Assembly (NCBI GenBank): GCA_003971905.1
Contig: RSEE01000021.1
Coordinates: 558,001 to 622,000, forward strand
Origin: Moniliella sp. 'wahieum'
Taxonomy: Eukaryota; Basidiomycota; Moniliellomycetes; Moniliellales; Moniliellaceae
DNA length: 64,000 bases
Direction: 5' to 3'
The notes beneath the pieces were generated by a model. It was not told where the DNA came from. It saw nothing but the letters and a program-made list of their open reading frames with translations, and did no database searches. Position 1 is the first letter of the stretch, and each line of letters begins with the position of its first letter. A program made the translations under genes and the position numbers. Shown here in pieces: positions 12,249-24,748 of the stretch.

Positions 12249-13324
12249 TGACTAGCGTGGGGCCCAAGCCCCTCTGCATCCCATACCTACCGAACTCCAT
12301 ACTTTACTTCAATTCCATACGTCCAGTGGCGCATAGGACCTGGCTTCTGGTTGGGTAGTGGTTGGGTGTGACTGAACATGAGAGTGACTATATGGATGGA
12401 TTGAAGACCGCGGGGTACAGGTGGATTCAAGGGTGGTTCTACGTACATGCTCAATGCGCTGCTCAGCGCTCAGCGCTCAAGCTCAACGTTCAACTGAACG
12501 CGCTCAACGTGCTCAACTCGCTTAACGTTCACCGTTCAAACCAACGTGCAGCTGGGATGATCAACTGTGGCCTGCCTTTTTCCCACATTGCACTGGGTGA
12601 GGGGTTTCCTTGTCTCGTACAAGGGGGTGAATAGGCCGGTGTGTCATGGGGGGAGTCCCGAGGTGGGGCTCACCCTGTAGTCTAGGGTACAAACCCAGGC
12701 TGGGACGGCCAATCGGAGCCACGTAGGGTATGTCGGCGTCAGATCCTGGTCGAACCGAGCGGGTATAGGAGCAAGGGAGAGACCCTCTAGTTTGGGTGGC
12801 TGCCTTCGAGCAAAGGCCAGCAGCTCAGACCCTCCGAAGGAGGAGAGCGGAGCGTGCGTAGTAGGTCGTCGTACCAGTTCAAGGGGTCTAGTGAGCTCGG
12901 GGGTAACCCGGTACAGGGCTAGCTGGAGGCCACACTCGACGCGCTGCAATAAGCGCATGCACCACGTGACGCTTGGCTTGGTCGTGGGGCATTTGACGCG
13001 GGGGCAGGCCAGGGCGGCTGGGGGCCTGCGGGGAGGTGGGCTGAGGTAATGAAAATGAAGGTTTGATTCCAGTTGCACCGAGCAGAAGCTTGCGTGCAGG
13101 CGCGGAGCAGGCTGCGGCGCGCTTGTGTGCGGCGCCGTGCCTGCCGACGGGGCCGCACCAGGCTGCTGTCGGTGGGAGCGCTTGCGGAACACCGCCCCCG
13201 TGCGCCCCTATTTTTTTTTCTTCCCGCGTCGGCGTCCCGGCCCAGGATGCAACGCAGGAGCGATGCTATGCGTGCGGCGTGTGGCGGCGGCGGCTGCTAC
13301 TCTTCCACCATCTCTCTCCTTCCC
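12249..13324. other. Intergenic region upstream of DED1
   Basis: Contains a degenerate heptamer array (12461-12540) and, from about 12640, GC-rich sequence with overlapping open frames on both strands but no recognisable protein. The last 150 bases are CT-rich and probably hold the DED1 promoter and 5' UTR. Confidence 0.4.
12461..12540. repeat. Degenerate heptamer array GCTCAAC
   Basis: GCTCAGC, GCTCAGC, GCTCAA, GCTCAAC, GTTCAAC and related units, with 1-2 bp interruptions, ending GTTCAAA. Confidence 0.8.
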
Positions 13325-15304
<1,980 letters not shown>

Positions 15305-17313
15305 GGCCTCTCTTGCCCTTGCTTATACACGAGGAAAGCGATGTTCAGCACTAGGCTAGTTCCCTGTGTCGAGATGTCGCCTTACCTCTGGATTTGATGG
15401 AGTGCTATGCTGCCTGCTGTCGGTCTGTCATGGCTCCAGCCAAAACGTTCTGCTACATAACGATTCCCTCGTTTTGCACATCCGTCTTGCTCCACCCACC
15501 TTCCTCCCATCCCGACTTGTGTTTGTTTTGACCTTCTTCCTTCCCCTTCATCCTTCACGTTTCTACTGCCTCTCTACTGGGATGACGTGATCGTTCCTTG
15601 GTGCTCCCTTGTCCATTTTTTACGTGGCCTCGGGGGTGCTTGTGCGCTTGCATAACCCCGCACGCCTGCATTCTCTCCTCACGTGGTTTCTCCTGTCGCG
15701 CACACTGGTATATGTCGTCACGGCCACATATACCCCCCGCACCGTTTTGGCTTGGTGCGACGCGCGCGACGCCTTTCATATGGCTGGTGCCCAACCGACC
15801 CAGCCTCTGCTGTCGCCATCACCGTTCCTTTGGGCGTTGAAGCCTGCTGGAAGTGATGGCCCTGTATTTGTACCACGTCCTCTACCGAGAAGAATGAACA
15901 GGCGGACTGAACAAAGCACTGTGGGTGGCATAATTCTCGTAGGATCGTATAAGAAAGATGTGGACATGGCTGTGCCGTCTCTTCGCAGATAATCAATTGA
16001 CCGACCCCACCGAAAGCCTGTGACTGCATGACTGGTGGCGATGGCCTGGGCGACGGCAAAGACAATAACCACCGAGCTCAGCTCGAGCGCCTTGAGCGGA
16101 GTGCCACGCCCCCCCCCGCCCCCCTGCTGTGCTGTTGTTGACTTCAACTTCGTTCCTGGCTATTCCGTCCATGGTCTCATCTCTCTACTCTCCGCACCGC
16201 CCCTGATGACGCGATGACGCACCTGGGGCGGCTATGTAAGAGGAGATTGCTTAGTGGACTGTGTGGCAGGACTAGTATACTGGAGAGCTTTGTGAGTGGA
16301 TTCATATAGTGGCTTGTGCATGTGACTACTATAGTGACTAGTGACTAGTATAGTGAAGCTAGTGAAGCTTGAAGCTAGTGATAGTGAACCTGGAAACCGA
16401 GGGATTCCCCAAGGATCAGTGGTGCAGATCATGCGACCATGATCGACTGCAAGAGCTAAATATGCCGCGGAAGAGATAAGAAGATCGTTGTGGAGCCTGT
16501 CGAGGAGGGCGTCATTTAATCAACGTCAGATGGGCGTAGAAGTTGGGCGCAGCAGCCATCAATAATACAGCCAAGTTCCCACAGGAGCCCCACTCACAGA
16601 GGAGTGCGTCTGGAGTTACTAGTTACTAATTCATTGCGTAACAGTGGACCGTGTCCCATCAGGCGTATCTGGGCTAAGACGCTAAGGCCGGCAAGGCCAC
16701 GGCGGTTGCCGCTTATCGAGAGCAGTAACTAGTAATGCATTTCAAACCCACACCGATGGGGATCGATTGAGATCGATTGATGTGATCGCGCCGACATCAA
16801 TGAGGCGCGCCTACAAAGCGATTGGTGCGTTCGAGGCAGCAGCTGATAGCACCACTGGCGGCCTTCGCGGACGGATCCGCACCCGATCATCCGCTTTCCC
16901 ACCCCGCCCCAACCGACGAGGATAGGGGATGGTCGATGGCGACCCTCGCCGCCCCTCTGCACTGCGCTCTCCAAGAGACCCCGGCTGGAGCCATGCTCGA
17001 CCGCGACAGGCACCGTGCTTCCCGGGAGCAGCAGGCACGGGCCAGTCGTGCGTTATCTATGTCCCGACCTGCCACGGCGCCCCAGCGCCCGACGCCAGGC
17101 GGCGGGGGTGCGGGGAGCAGCGCACAAGGCCAGTGTTGCTGCCACCGTGCGCACCACACTGGGCTGGGGCACCAGATCGCTTCGAGCGGTCGGATCGATA
17201 TGGGCGCCGGGAAGAGCTGGTATTTAAACTGGGGGCGGGGCCGGCTGCGGTCGTACTTCTTTCCCCTTCCTTCCTTGCCTGCGTGCCCCCACCCAGGTGC
17301 TCCCCCCACCGCC
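15305..17313. other. Intergenic region DED1 / URC1
   Basis: About 2 kb. The first 300 bases look like DED1 3' UTR. Overlapping frames at 15600-16150 have no recognisable protein. A TAGTGAC repeat lies at 16332-16390. The last 500 bases are GC-rich and probably carry the URC1 promoter. Confidence 0.4.
16332..16390. repeat. TAGTGAC / TAGTGAAGC short tandem repeats
   Basis: Two perfect TAGTGAC heptamers, then TAGTGAAGC nonamers and derivatives such as TTGAAGC and TAGTGAA. Confidence 0.8.
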
Positions 17314-19069
17314 ATGCTCTCTGCCCAAGCTGCCCAGATGCAAGACCCACCGACAAGTGAAGCGGCCCTGCTGCCACTCATCTACAACGAACTCCAAGAG
17401 CTCAAGCGCAAGAACGCCCAGCTCGAGGCCAAACTCGACTCGCTCACCGTACCCTCCGGCGCCAGCTCCCCGGCGTCCTCCCGATCGGGAGCCCCTCGTC
17501 TTCTCTCCGCCGCCAATCGGCTGGCGGACTGACTCCGGTCGATTTGTCCAAGCCCATCAAGGTGCCTGGTGGGCCCACTGCTGCGCTTTCCTCTTCGGTT
17601 TCCGCCATCTCGTCCCCCACTACCTCGAAGCTGGTCCCCAAGGATGGTACTGGCTTGCATGTCAGCCAGAAGACACTCGATCGGATCCAGGAAGTTGAGG
17701 ACTTCTACTACGCCAACCATCGTGTCATCCTCACCACCTACCCTAACCAAGTACGTCGGTCCCCCTTGCCTTCATCTCCACACCTTCTGGTTTACTAAAT
17801 GCTCACCTCTTTCCTCCCATTCAGATGGGAATCGATCCTTACCCGCTGAACTTTGGTCATCCAGACCCCAAGGTGCGTGGGCCGATTGTCGCCAGCCGGC
17901 ACCCCAACAGTATCAAGCGCCGCAACGCGATTGGTGCACACTCTGGTTCGTACATGGTGTATAAGGCGCTGGCAGTCGCAACAGGTCAGCTGGCAGTGAA
18001 CCACATGCCCGACTTTACAAACACAGAACCAGCCTTCGACATTATCCCCCAACCTGCCTGGGGCGACCCTTACAAGATCTGCACCCTTGACCCCTTTGGT
18101 CACATTCCCCAGGTATTGTTCAAAGAGCAAATTGCGGCTGGTCTTGATGTGCGCCCCACTATGGCGGCTACTAAAGCATTTATCAAGATGCGTGAACTGG
18201 ACGATGCGGTGGAACTGGGCCGCCTGGCGGTCGATGGCGAATTTGTCATCAAGTCGGAACGCTTGCCTGGCATGGATCCAAGTCAAGACCCGGGGGTTGA
18301 AGTAGCGTCGTCCAAGATTGCTGTAGAACCTGTCTGGTTCCTTCCCGGTATTGCCCAGCGTCTGGGTATTTCGGAGGGTCTTCTTCGTCGGGCGCTGTTT
18401 GAAGAGACCGGGGGTATGTACCCCGAGCTCATGACCCGGAACGACCTCCAGGTGTTCCTGCCACCCATTACGGGAGCTACCGTTTACATATTTGGCAACC
18501 CCGACTACCTTTCGGACCCCACCAAAGAGTTGACGGCCCGTGTGCACGATGAATGCAACTCGTCCGACGTTCACGGGTCTTCCATCTGCACTTGCCGTCC
18601 CTACATGATTTATGGGATTGAAGAGGCGATTCGCTGCGCCCAGCGGGGCGGGGTGGGACTTCTGGTCTATCTCCGTAAGGAGGGTCGCGCTCTGGGAGAG
18701 ACGATCAAGTTTATGGTGTACAATGCTCGCAAGCGTGGCAAAGACACGGCCGACGCCTACTTTATGCGCACCGAGCGGGTTGCTGGCCTGGAGGACTCGC
18801 GCTTTCAACCGCTCATGTCAGACATTCTTGTCTGGCTCGGCATTCAGAAGATTGACAACATGATTTCCATGTCCGACATGAAGGCCGGCGCCATTCGTGC
18901 TGCTGGGATTGAGATTATCAACCGCTATGAGATTCCGGACAACCTTTTGCCCCCGGATGCCCAGGTTGAGATTTCGGCCAAGATCCATGCCGGCTACTAT
19001 TCATCCAAAAGTGAGCGACAAGGATTTGGCGGAAGTTGTGGTCAGAACTGGGAGAACATTCACCAGTAA
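17314..19069 (+). CDS. URC1: GTP cyclohydrolase II-like protein of the URC1/urg1 family
   Basis: Homologue of GTP cyclohydrolase II belonging to the fungal Urc1 (S. pombe urg1) group needed for uracil catabolism, not the riboflavin enzyme. The N-terminus has a coiled coil (LIYNELQELKRKNAQLEAKL). An intron at 17751-17824 joins TTYPNQ to MGIDPYPLNFGHPDPKVRG. The cyclohydrolase core carries the metal-site cysteines in VHDECNSSDVHGSSICTCRP and the KEGRALGETIKF block, then IDNMISMSDMKAGAIRAAGI. About 560 codons, normal for Urc1. The N-terminal exon loses one G near 17530 (expected RLAGLTPVD). Near 18995-19045 an extra A and a missing G nearly cancel, garbling about 15 residues before WENIHQ and the stop. 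Confidence 0.92.
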
Positions 19070-19600
19070 CAGTTTAACGGGGGCTCTTTTTTCTGTTCTG
19101 CTGAGAATGCGAAACAACTCCTCGTGCAGTCGTTCCATCGACTTGTACATTCGACCCACCATTTTCGTACCCAAATACCAGCGTGACTGATACATACACA
19201 ATCCAAAACATTGACATCCCACCTTTGGTCTACCATAGGCTCTCATACAGAGGTGTAACACGTAACTAGAGCGACGGGCCCGCCCTCCCCGTTCAATCAA
19301 AACAAGTGCCAACATGTAATTCTGGTTCCAGGATCAAAGCTTGTATCGCACGGAAAGGGGTCAGGTCAATCGGTCACGGGGTCACATGTAAGACGGCAAA
19401 ACCGCAAGGGAGGCTATATCATGCAAGCCCCCATCCGGCACGGAGTAGGCCGCTGGCTGTGACCGTAGTAGCAGGGACATGGTGGGTACCAGCCAAGGCG
19501 ATGTGCACTAAAGGATCTTCTCCCATGGCAGGCCGAGGACCAAAAAGTCTGCTTGAAGGGCCCCATCCATCCGCCGATGCCAGAGCTAGAGGGTTCTCGC
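19070..19600. other. Convergent intergenic region
   Basis: Spacer between the ends of URC1 and the next minus-strand gene. Nothing recognisable. Confidence 0.5.
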
Positions 19601-20805
19601 CTACCCTGGGTCGAGAACAGCCTCAACGTCACGCGAATACGTCTTGATGATCCTCCGCCGCCGGCGGGATAGATTGTTCTGTGCGGCGAGGATGGCTGCA
19701 AAACCCAGCATTAGCACTCGCTCGCCGGTGAGGCTCTAAAGTTGTGTGTAAGTGGTCGGAGGACGTAATAGACGTACTGGACTGGGCTTCGGTAAGGGTG
19801 TGAAGCAGCGTAGTCATCTCCCTTCTAGGGCCCTCCATGGAGGCGCTCAACTTGTTTGTGACTTGCCTCTGGTCCTAGTGAGAGAAGCATGTGACATGAT
19901 GCATGATGTAAGAAGTGTCCAAAGGTAAGATGAGAATGGGGACAAGAAAATACTCACCACCTTTTCACGACAGGTCACCTCGTGTTCCACCGACGACAGG
20001 AGAAATAGAAGATTCTTGTTGGATGGCTGGTAGGGAGAACCCGCATCTTGAGCCACCGGACGGAAACTTTTTGGAGGTAGTTCCGAAGTAGGCCCTCGAT
20101 CTTGGTGCCGTCAGCTTGGACTGCGTGCACCGCCTGCCTTCCTGCTGAGTCAAGGGAGGTCATAATTCCCTTCCATCGCTTCTCAGCATTGGAAATGGTG
20201 TGTTCGATGCTCGTTTGCGATGTACATCTGATTGAATGGATAACGAAAATGGCGTTAGCGAGGGGAACACCTTGCTTCAGGGAGCCAAAATGTCCCTCAT
20301 ATATAATGGAGACATGCGGATAAAATGCAGCCATTCTTCATGCACTTCCTTGCCGGAGAAAAAGGGGGGGAGGGTTGACGCACTCAAAAGATCTTGGACA
20401 TTCTCTCTACATCTTCATCGTCGTCACTTGGTGTGATAGCATGAAGCGGGGTGTCAGACATCCATCGGAATAGAAGCATGTAAACTTGACCAAAAGACGC
20501 GCACACACACCCATGCCTGAATGCAGGCGGAACCAAGCCAGAAGATGGATAGACCAACGTACCCTGTAGGAGCACACGAGGTTTCTTTGGGTTGCCTCGA
20601 GCATATGCTTTCTTTTTCTCCTGATGATCTTGCTCATAGGACGATAAAGGGCTGGGATGCTCGTTGTCGCCAGTGTCTGCCGAGACGTAGACGTCATCGT
20701 CGTCGGTGGACGGAATGCTGGGAGAATGATGCTTGCGCTTCCCTGGGGCGAGTGGGCATTGGGGGGTGTTTCTCTTGGCAGTACTCAGATTGGGACGCGG
20801 GCCAT
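19601..20805 (-). CDS. Unrecognised helical protein, four exons
   Basis: I do not recognise the family. The start at 20805 gives MARVP and then, after one lost base, NLSTAKRNTPQ and a basic GKRKHHSPS stretch that could be a nuclear signal. Exon 1 ends KKPRVLLQ. Proposed introns are 20485-20562 (GTACGT...AAG), 19875-19957 (GTGAGT...TAG) and 19696-19777 (GTACGT...CAG). Spliced segments include VYMLLFRWMSDTPLHAIT, an Asp/Glu run, KEVHEEWLHFIRMSPLYM, EHTISNAEKRWKGIMTSLDS, LLFLLSSVEHEVTCREKV, then TTLLHTLTEAQSTILAAQNN and RRRRRIIKTYSRDVEAVLDP before TAG at 19601. About 320 residues, helical and Ser/Thr-rich. That exons on both sides of three introns join in a sensible phase is the main support. 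Two or three single-base frame breaks are assumed. Confidence 0.6.
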
Positions 20806-21371
20806 CGTGGTGTGAGGACGGTCAAAACGCCTCGATGGTCCAGGTTGAGGTGGAGAAAGAGAAGAGAAGAGAGGAGAGGCACTTGCAGGAGTGCTATAAT
20901 ACCCTTGAGGCTGGTCTGCAATGTACAGCCGTCTCAATGTTCATGCCCCCACATAATAAAGCTAGCATCGGACCTGGCGGATGCTGGTGGGCTTTAATAC
21001 TTTTTTAGCAGCTTCAATGCGTACAGCCTCAGGTCGACAACCGCGGTAACCCGGAGGCGGGAAGACGACGTCGATCGCGTGGCGCCTTCCAGCTTCCATT
21101 GGAGGAGATAGCCAAACCAGCTTCGCATACAAATTACTTCCTGTCATTGTTGTCACCATCATTTTAGTCTTGCCTAGCTAACCGCACAACGATGTTGTCC
21201 CTCTGGCCGGGCTATTGGATTAGATGTGGTGGTAACATTGCAGGCCAGATCAATCGAGCGGCTCTGGGCTCAGCATAGGCGCTCAGGTTGAGCAGCCTCA
21301 GGCCCAAAATCCCATCCAGGCGTTATCGTCATGGTCGCCACGTTCGAGCTTTTTAACGTAAGATGTCCTGC
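20806..21371. other. Intergenic region
   Basis: Spacer between two minus-strand genes: promoter of the unrecognised gene and 3' UTR of the E2 gene. No gene seen. Confidence 0.45.
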
Positions 21372-22844
21372 TTAGAGCATGAACGACAGAGGGTTCTCGA
21401 GCGTGTCCTTGAACGCCTTCATCCAGCGCGCTGCCGTAGCACCGTCAATCACACGGTGGTCCGACGAGGGTGGCCTGCATCACGTTCACCTTCTTCCACC
21501 CCTTTTCGGACGAGGCATCGGGGACGATCGGGTGTCGTGCCGCCAATGGCCAGAATAGCGCTCTGAGGCGGGTTGATGGCGGTAAAGTGGCTGATGCCAA
21601 CATGCCCATGTTTGAAATGGTGAAGGTGCCACCTTGGTACTCAGCCGGAGCAAGCTTGCCCGCACGAGCCTTGTAGGCCAACTCCTTGGTGCGAGCCGAA
21701 ATAGAGGCCAACCCCTTGGCACCCACGTTGTGTACAATGGGCGTAATCAGACCGGTAGGGGTAGCAACAGCGATGGAAATGTCAGCCACATTGTGTTGAC
21801 GAATAATGTCGCCGTACCAGGCCGAGTTGACTTCCGGCACCTGCTGAAGTGCAACCGAGGCAGCCTTAGTGATAAGTCGCCCACCGACAGCTTCGAAGCC
21901 TTGATTGCACATTGTCCCACGAGCTTCACAGCCGAGGCAGCGTTAAAGAGCTCGCGAAGTTGCAGTACACGTCCATCTCCACGTCGATCGAGACTTAGTG
22001 CGGCAGTTGCTGCTTGCTCTCCGTCAGGCGAGCGGGCAATGGTGCGGCGCATGTTGGTGACAGGAATGTCGGTAAAGGCAGCCTCCTGTCCCGGGGCAGC
22101 AGGAGGTGGAGGGGGAGTGCTCTTCGCTGGGGTCGGGGTGGGGGCAGCGGGAGCGGAAGCCTGGGCGGAAAACAGCAGGGGCCTTGTATCCCTCGACGTC
22201 AGCCTTGACAATGCGGCCATTGGGGCCAGTACCCTTGATTTGGCCAGGGGGATGCCCTTCTCTTGGGCAATTTTACGGGCCAGAGGCGAGGCAAATACGC
22301 GTCCCCCGACGGCACATTAGAAGTGGAAGGGGGAGGGTGCGGATTTGCTCTCGGGCTCAGCAGATTGGCTGCCTCGGGCGAGGCTCAGCCGGCTTGGGCT
22401 CCTCGGGCGGCGGGGGCTGCTTCGGCGGCCTCAGCTGCAAAGGCGTCGACGCCGCTCAGATCATCACCCTCCTCTGCGGTAATTGCAATAACACTGTGAC
22501 CTGGACGTCCTTGGCGCCATCTCCAACCTAGACGAAATACAAAGATTAGGCGTGCACATTGCAGCGGGGTAAAGAACGTACGATGATCTTGGCCATTACA
22601 CCATCGTCAGCAGCCTCGACATCCATGGTAGCCTTGTCGGTTTCGATCTCGAGCAACACATCACCAGAGGCAAACTTATCGCCAGGCTTGACGTGCCACT
22701 TGGCAATGCCACCTTCGGTCATGGTGGGCGACATGGCGGGGAAGGCGAACTTTTGGAGGGCCAGAGAGCGGGACGAAGTGGCCAGGCCGGACAAGGCCGG
22801 GGGGCGGTACACGCGGCGAGTCGAAGGGCAGCAGCAGACAGCAT
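21372..22844 (-). CDS. Dihydrolipoamide acetyltransferase (pyruvate dehydrogenase E2)
   Basis: Mitochondrial E2 core of the pyruvate dehydrogenase complex (Lat1/PDA2 type). The start ATG at 22844 gives a Leu/Ala/Arg-rich presequence. One lipoyl domain follows ([18 protein letters not shown]; lipoyl-Lys in ETDKATM). An intron at 22528-22581 (GTACGT...TAG) follows KII. After a Pro/Ala linker comes the E1/E3-binding domain ([20 protein letters not shown], reconstructed around 22300). The catalytic domain shows [11 protein letters not shown] and the active-site block [15 protein letters not shown] near 21450, ending PLSFML. About 475 codons, normal for a fungal E2 with one lipoyl domain. Frame breaks occur in the presequence, the binding domain and the catalytic block. 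Confidence 0.95.
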
Positions 22845-24748
22845 GGCAAACAAACGCAAGGGGGCCGACGGCGTGAAGGCGCTGCAGACGAGATGGGGCA
22901 ACGAAGACGAGCTGGCGGTGGCCGGAAGAAAGAAAAAAACTAGATCAAGTTCGACTGTATCATCTCTGGGGGAGGGTGCGCTAGGGGGCCATAGGGGCGC
23001 AGTCGCCCCCTAACTGGAATTACGTCATCAGTTGGATCCGCCACTGATGTGCCAGACATTCTCGCCCGCAGAGCACAGCGCCTGTGTGGAGTTACTCAAA
23101 GTTCCTGTACCTCAAATTTGGCATCCCAACTAGGCGGCCAGGCGGTGAGGGGTGAGCGCGCAGCGCTCCGGCTGAGCCCAGAGGGCCAGCACAGCAGCAG
23201 CCTTGTGCACGGTTGTTTCAGTTGTTTCCACCTGTTTGCGGCTTCCAACAGGCAGAGACATGTGAGTGGGAGTACATGTGAGTGATTTCAACCTTCAAGC
23301 TTCAAGCTGTACTAGTCACTAGCTCCACGCGTCCAGCGCTCCACGAGTCAACAGTCTTCAAGCTTCAAGTTGAAGCCTCAAATGAACCTTCCGGTCACTG
23401 TAAGTGGCGGGTGCCTAGGATTGATTACACGTTACGCGTTACGCGTTACGCGTTACACGAGATACTTTGCTATGATCGCCTTCTGGGATCTGATATTTTT
23501 TAGGCGACCTTCGTCCGAGGAGTGAGGGCTGGGCAGTCCTATAGGAGAGCCGCCTGAGTCCGGGGTTGAGCATGTAGTGAAGCTTGGTGGTGGACCAACA
23601 CAAGCAAGCGCGATCCTATACTGAACAGGAGCGCATCAGCCTTTTTAATGCAAGGATGCAGGCTTGAACGGGAGCAGGCTCTCATGCTGGCTGATGGGCC
23701 TGATGCTGCCACCCACATTCAGACGACCCACATTGCAGTCGCAAGCAGACAAGGACCTGTGGCTCTTCTTTTCTGTCATGCGCTTTCAAAATCGCGGATG
23801 TAGCGCGAGAGTAGATACTAGAAATGCGTCATGTGAATGCATCTCTCTGTGTTCTCCTTCTCTGTGGTATGTAGTACTTCCTCGTGGTAATCCGCGTGCG
23901 CTCTTCCTCCGACAGTCGAAGCAGCTCGTTCTCCAAGAGTTAATTCCGAAAGCGTTTTGCGGCTGCCCCGTGTATACCACCTTCCGGCACACAATGTATG
24001 CAATTGAACTTCCGAAGAAGCGATGCTTAACCTGTGTTCCGAGCAAAAAGAAGCAAAGTACCAAAAACAGGCCAAGGACGGGGAAATATAGCTAACTTGG
24101 TGTAATATAAGCCCCTGGGCCCGTTTGCATTTCGATCAAAATCGATGATTGTCGATGTGATGATCACTAAATGCATTAACGCCACCGGGGACTACCGAGG
24201 ACTCAGTCAGCTGCTGCTCATTCGCTCGAATTGTTCCGCAGCCATTTGCATTCGTATTTAAAGACCCCCTCTTAATATGCTCCCAGTCTCTTCTCATCCA
24301 CTCCTGCCACCACACTGTTCCAACCCGCACAACTGCTCCTTGCACGTGAGGCGCAGCCTCTCAGATCTCACTAGTCACTTCTCAGCAGTTCTCATTTTCG
24401 GTTGATTGTGCTGAGGTGAACGTTGAGGGTCGCTTTGTTGGCTTTTGAGAAGAGCTGATCTTTAACCCGCAACTGGATCAACAAAAGCCTGTTGTCGTAA
24501 TCGGGATCGATTACGATTATCGAAGACGGCATCCATCGCCATATACTCTCCTCAGCGCCTCAGCAACCCACTAGTCACTAATCGCAAGGGTGACACCCGC
24601 CACACAAATATGCACCGATTCCCCGTGCGCTCCGCCACTTTGCGTTACCCCGTCACTTTTATCTCCTTGCTTGCTCAGCCGATGCTGCTGCCGGCGGTCC
24701 GCACCCAGCCCCCCGCTGTCCGTTTCCCAGGTCTCTGCCCCATCTGCG
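22845..24748. other. Divergent intergenic region with repeats
   Basis: About 1.9 kb. It contains GCTTCAA words at 23292-23375 and a GTTACGC heptamer array at 23424-23458. A 143-codon open stretch at 23664-24095 has no coding-like composition. Promoters of E2 and of the polymerase gene should lie at its ends. Confidence 0.45.
23424..23458. repeat. Heptamer array GTTACGC, 5 copies
   Basis: ATTACAC, then GTTACGC three times, then GTTACAC, all in register at 7 bp. Confidence 0.95.

Noticed and set aside
12644-13192. Minus-strand open frame upstream of DED1
   Set aside because: No recognisable protein; it lies in the probable DED1 promoter region and has competing frames on the plus strand.
17795-18808. 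Long open frame antisense to URC1
   Set aside because: Same effect: a composition-driven shadow of a well-supported gene.
23664-24095. 143-codon plus-strand frame in the E2 / POL4 gap
   Set aside because: Cys/Arg-rich random-looking sequence with no coding bias or motif; surrounded by repeats.
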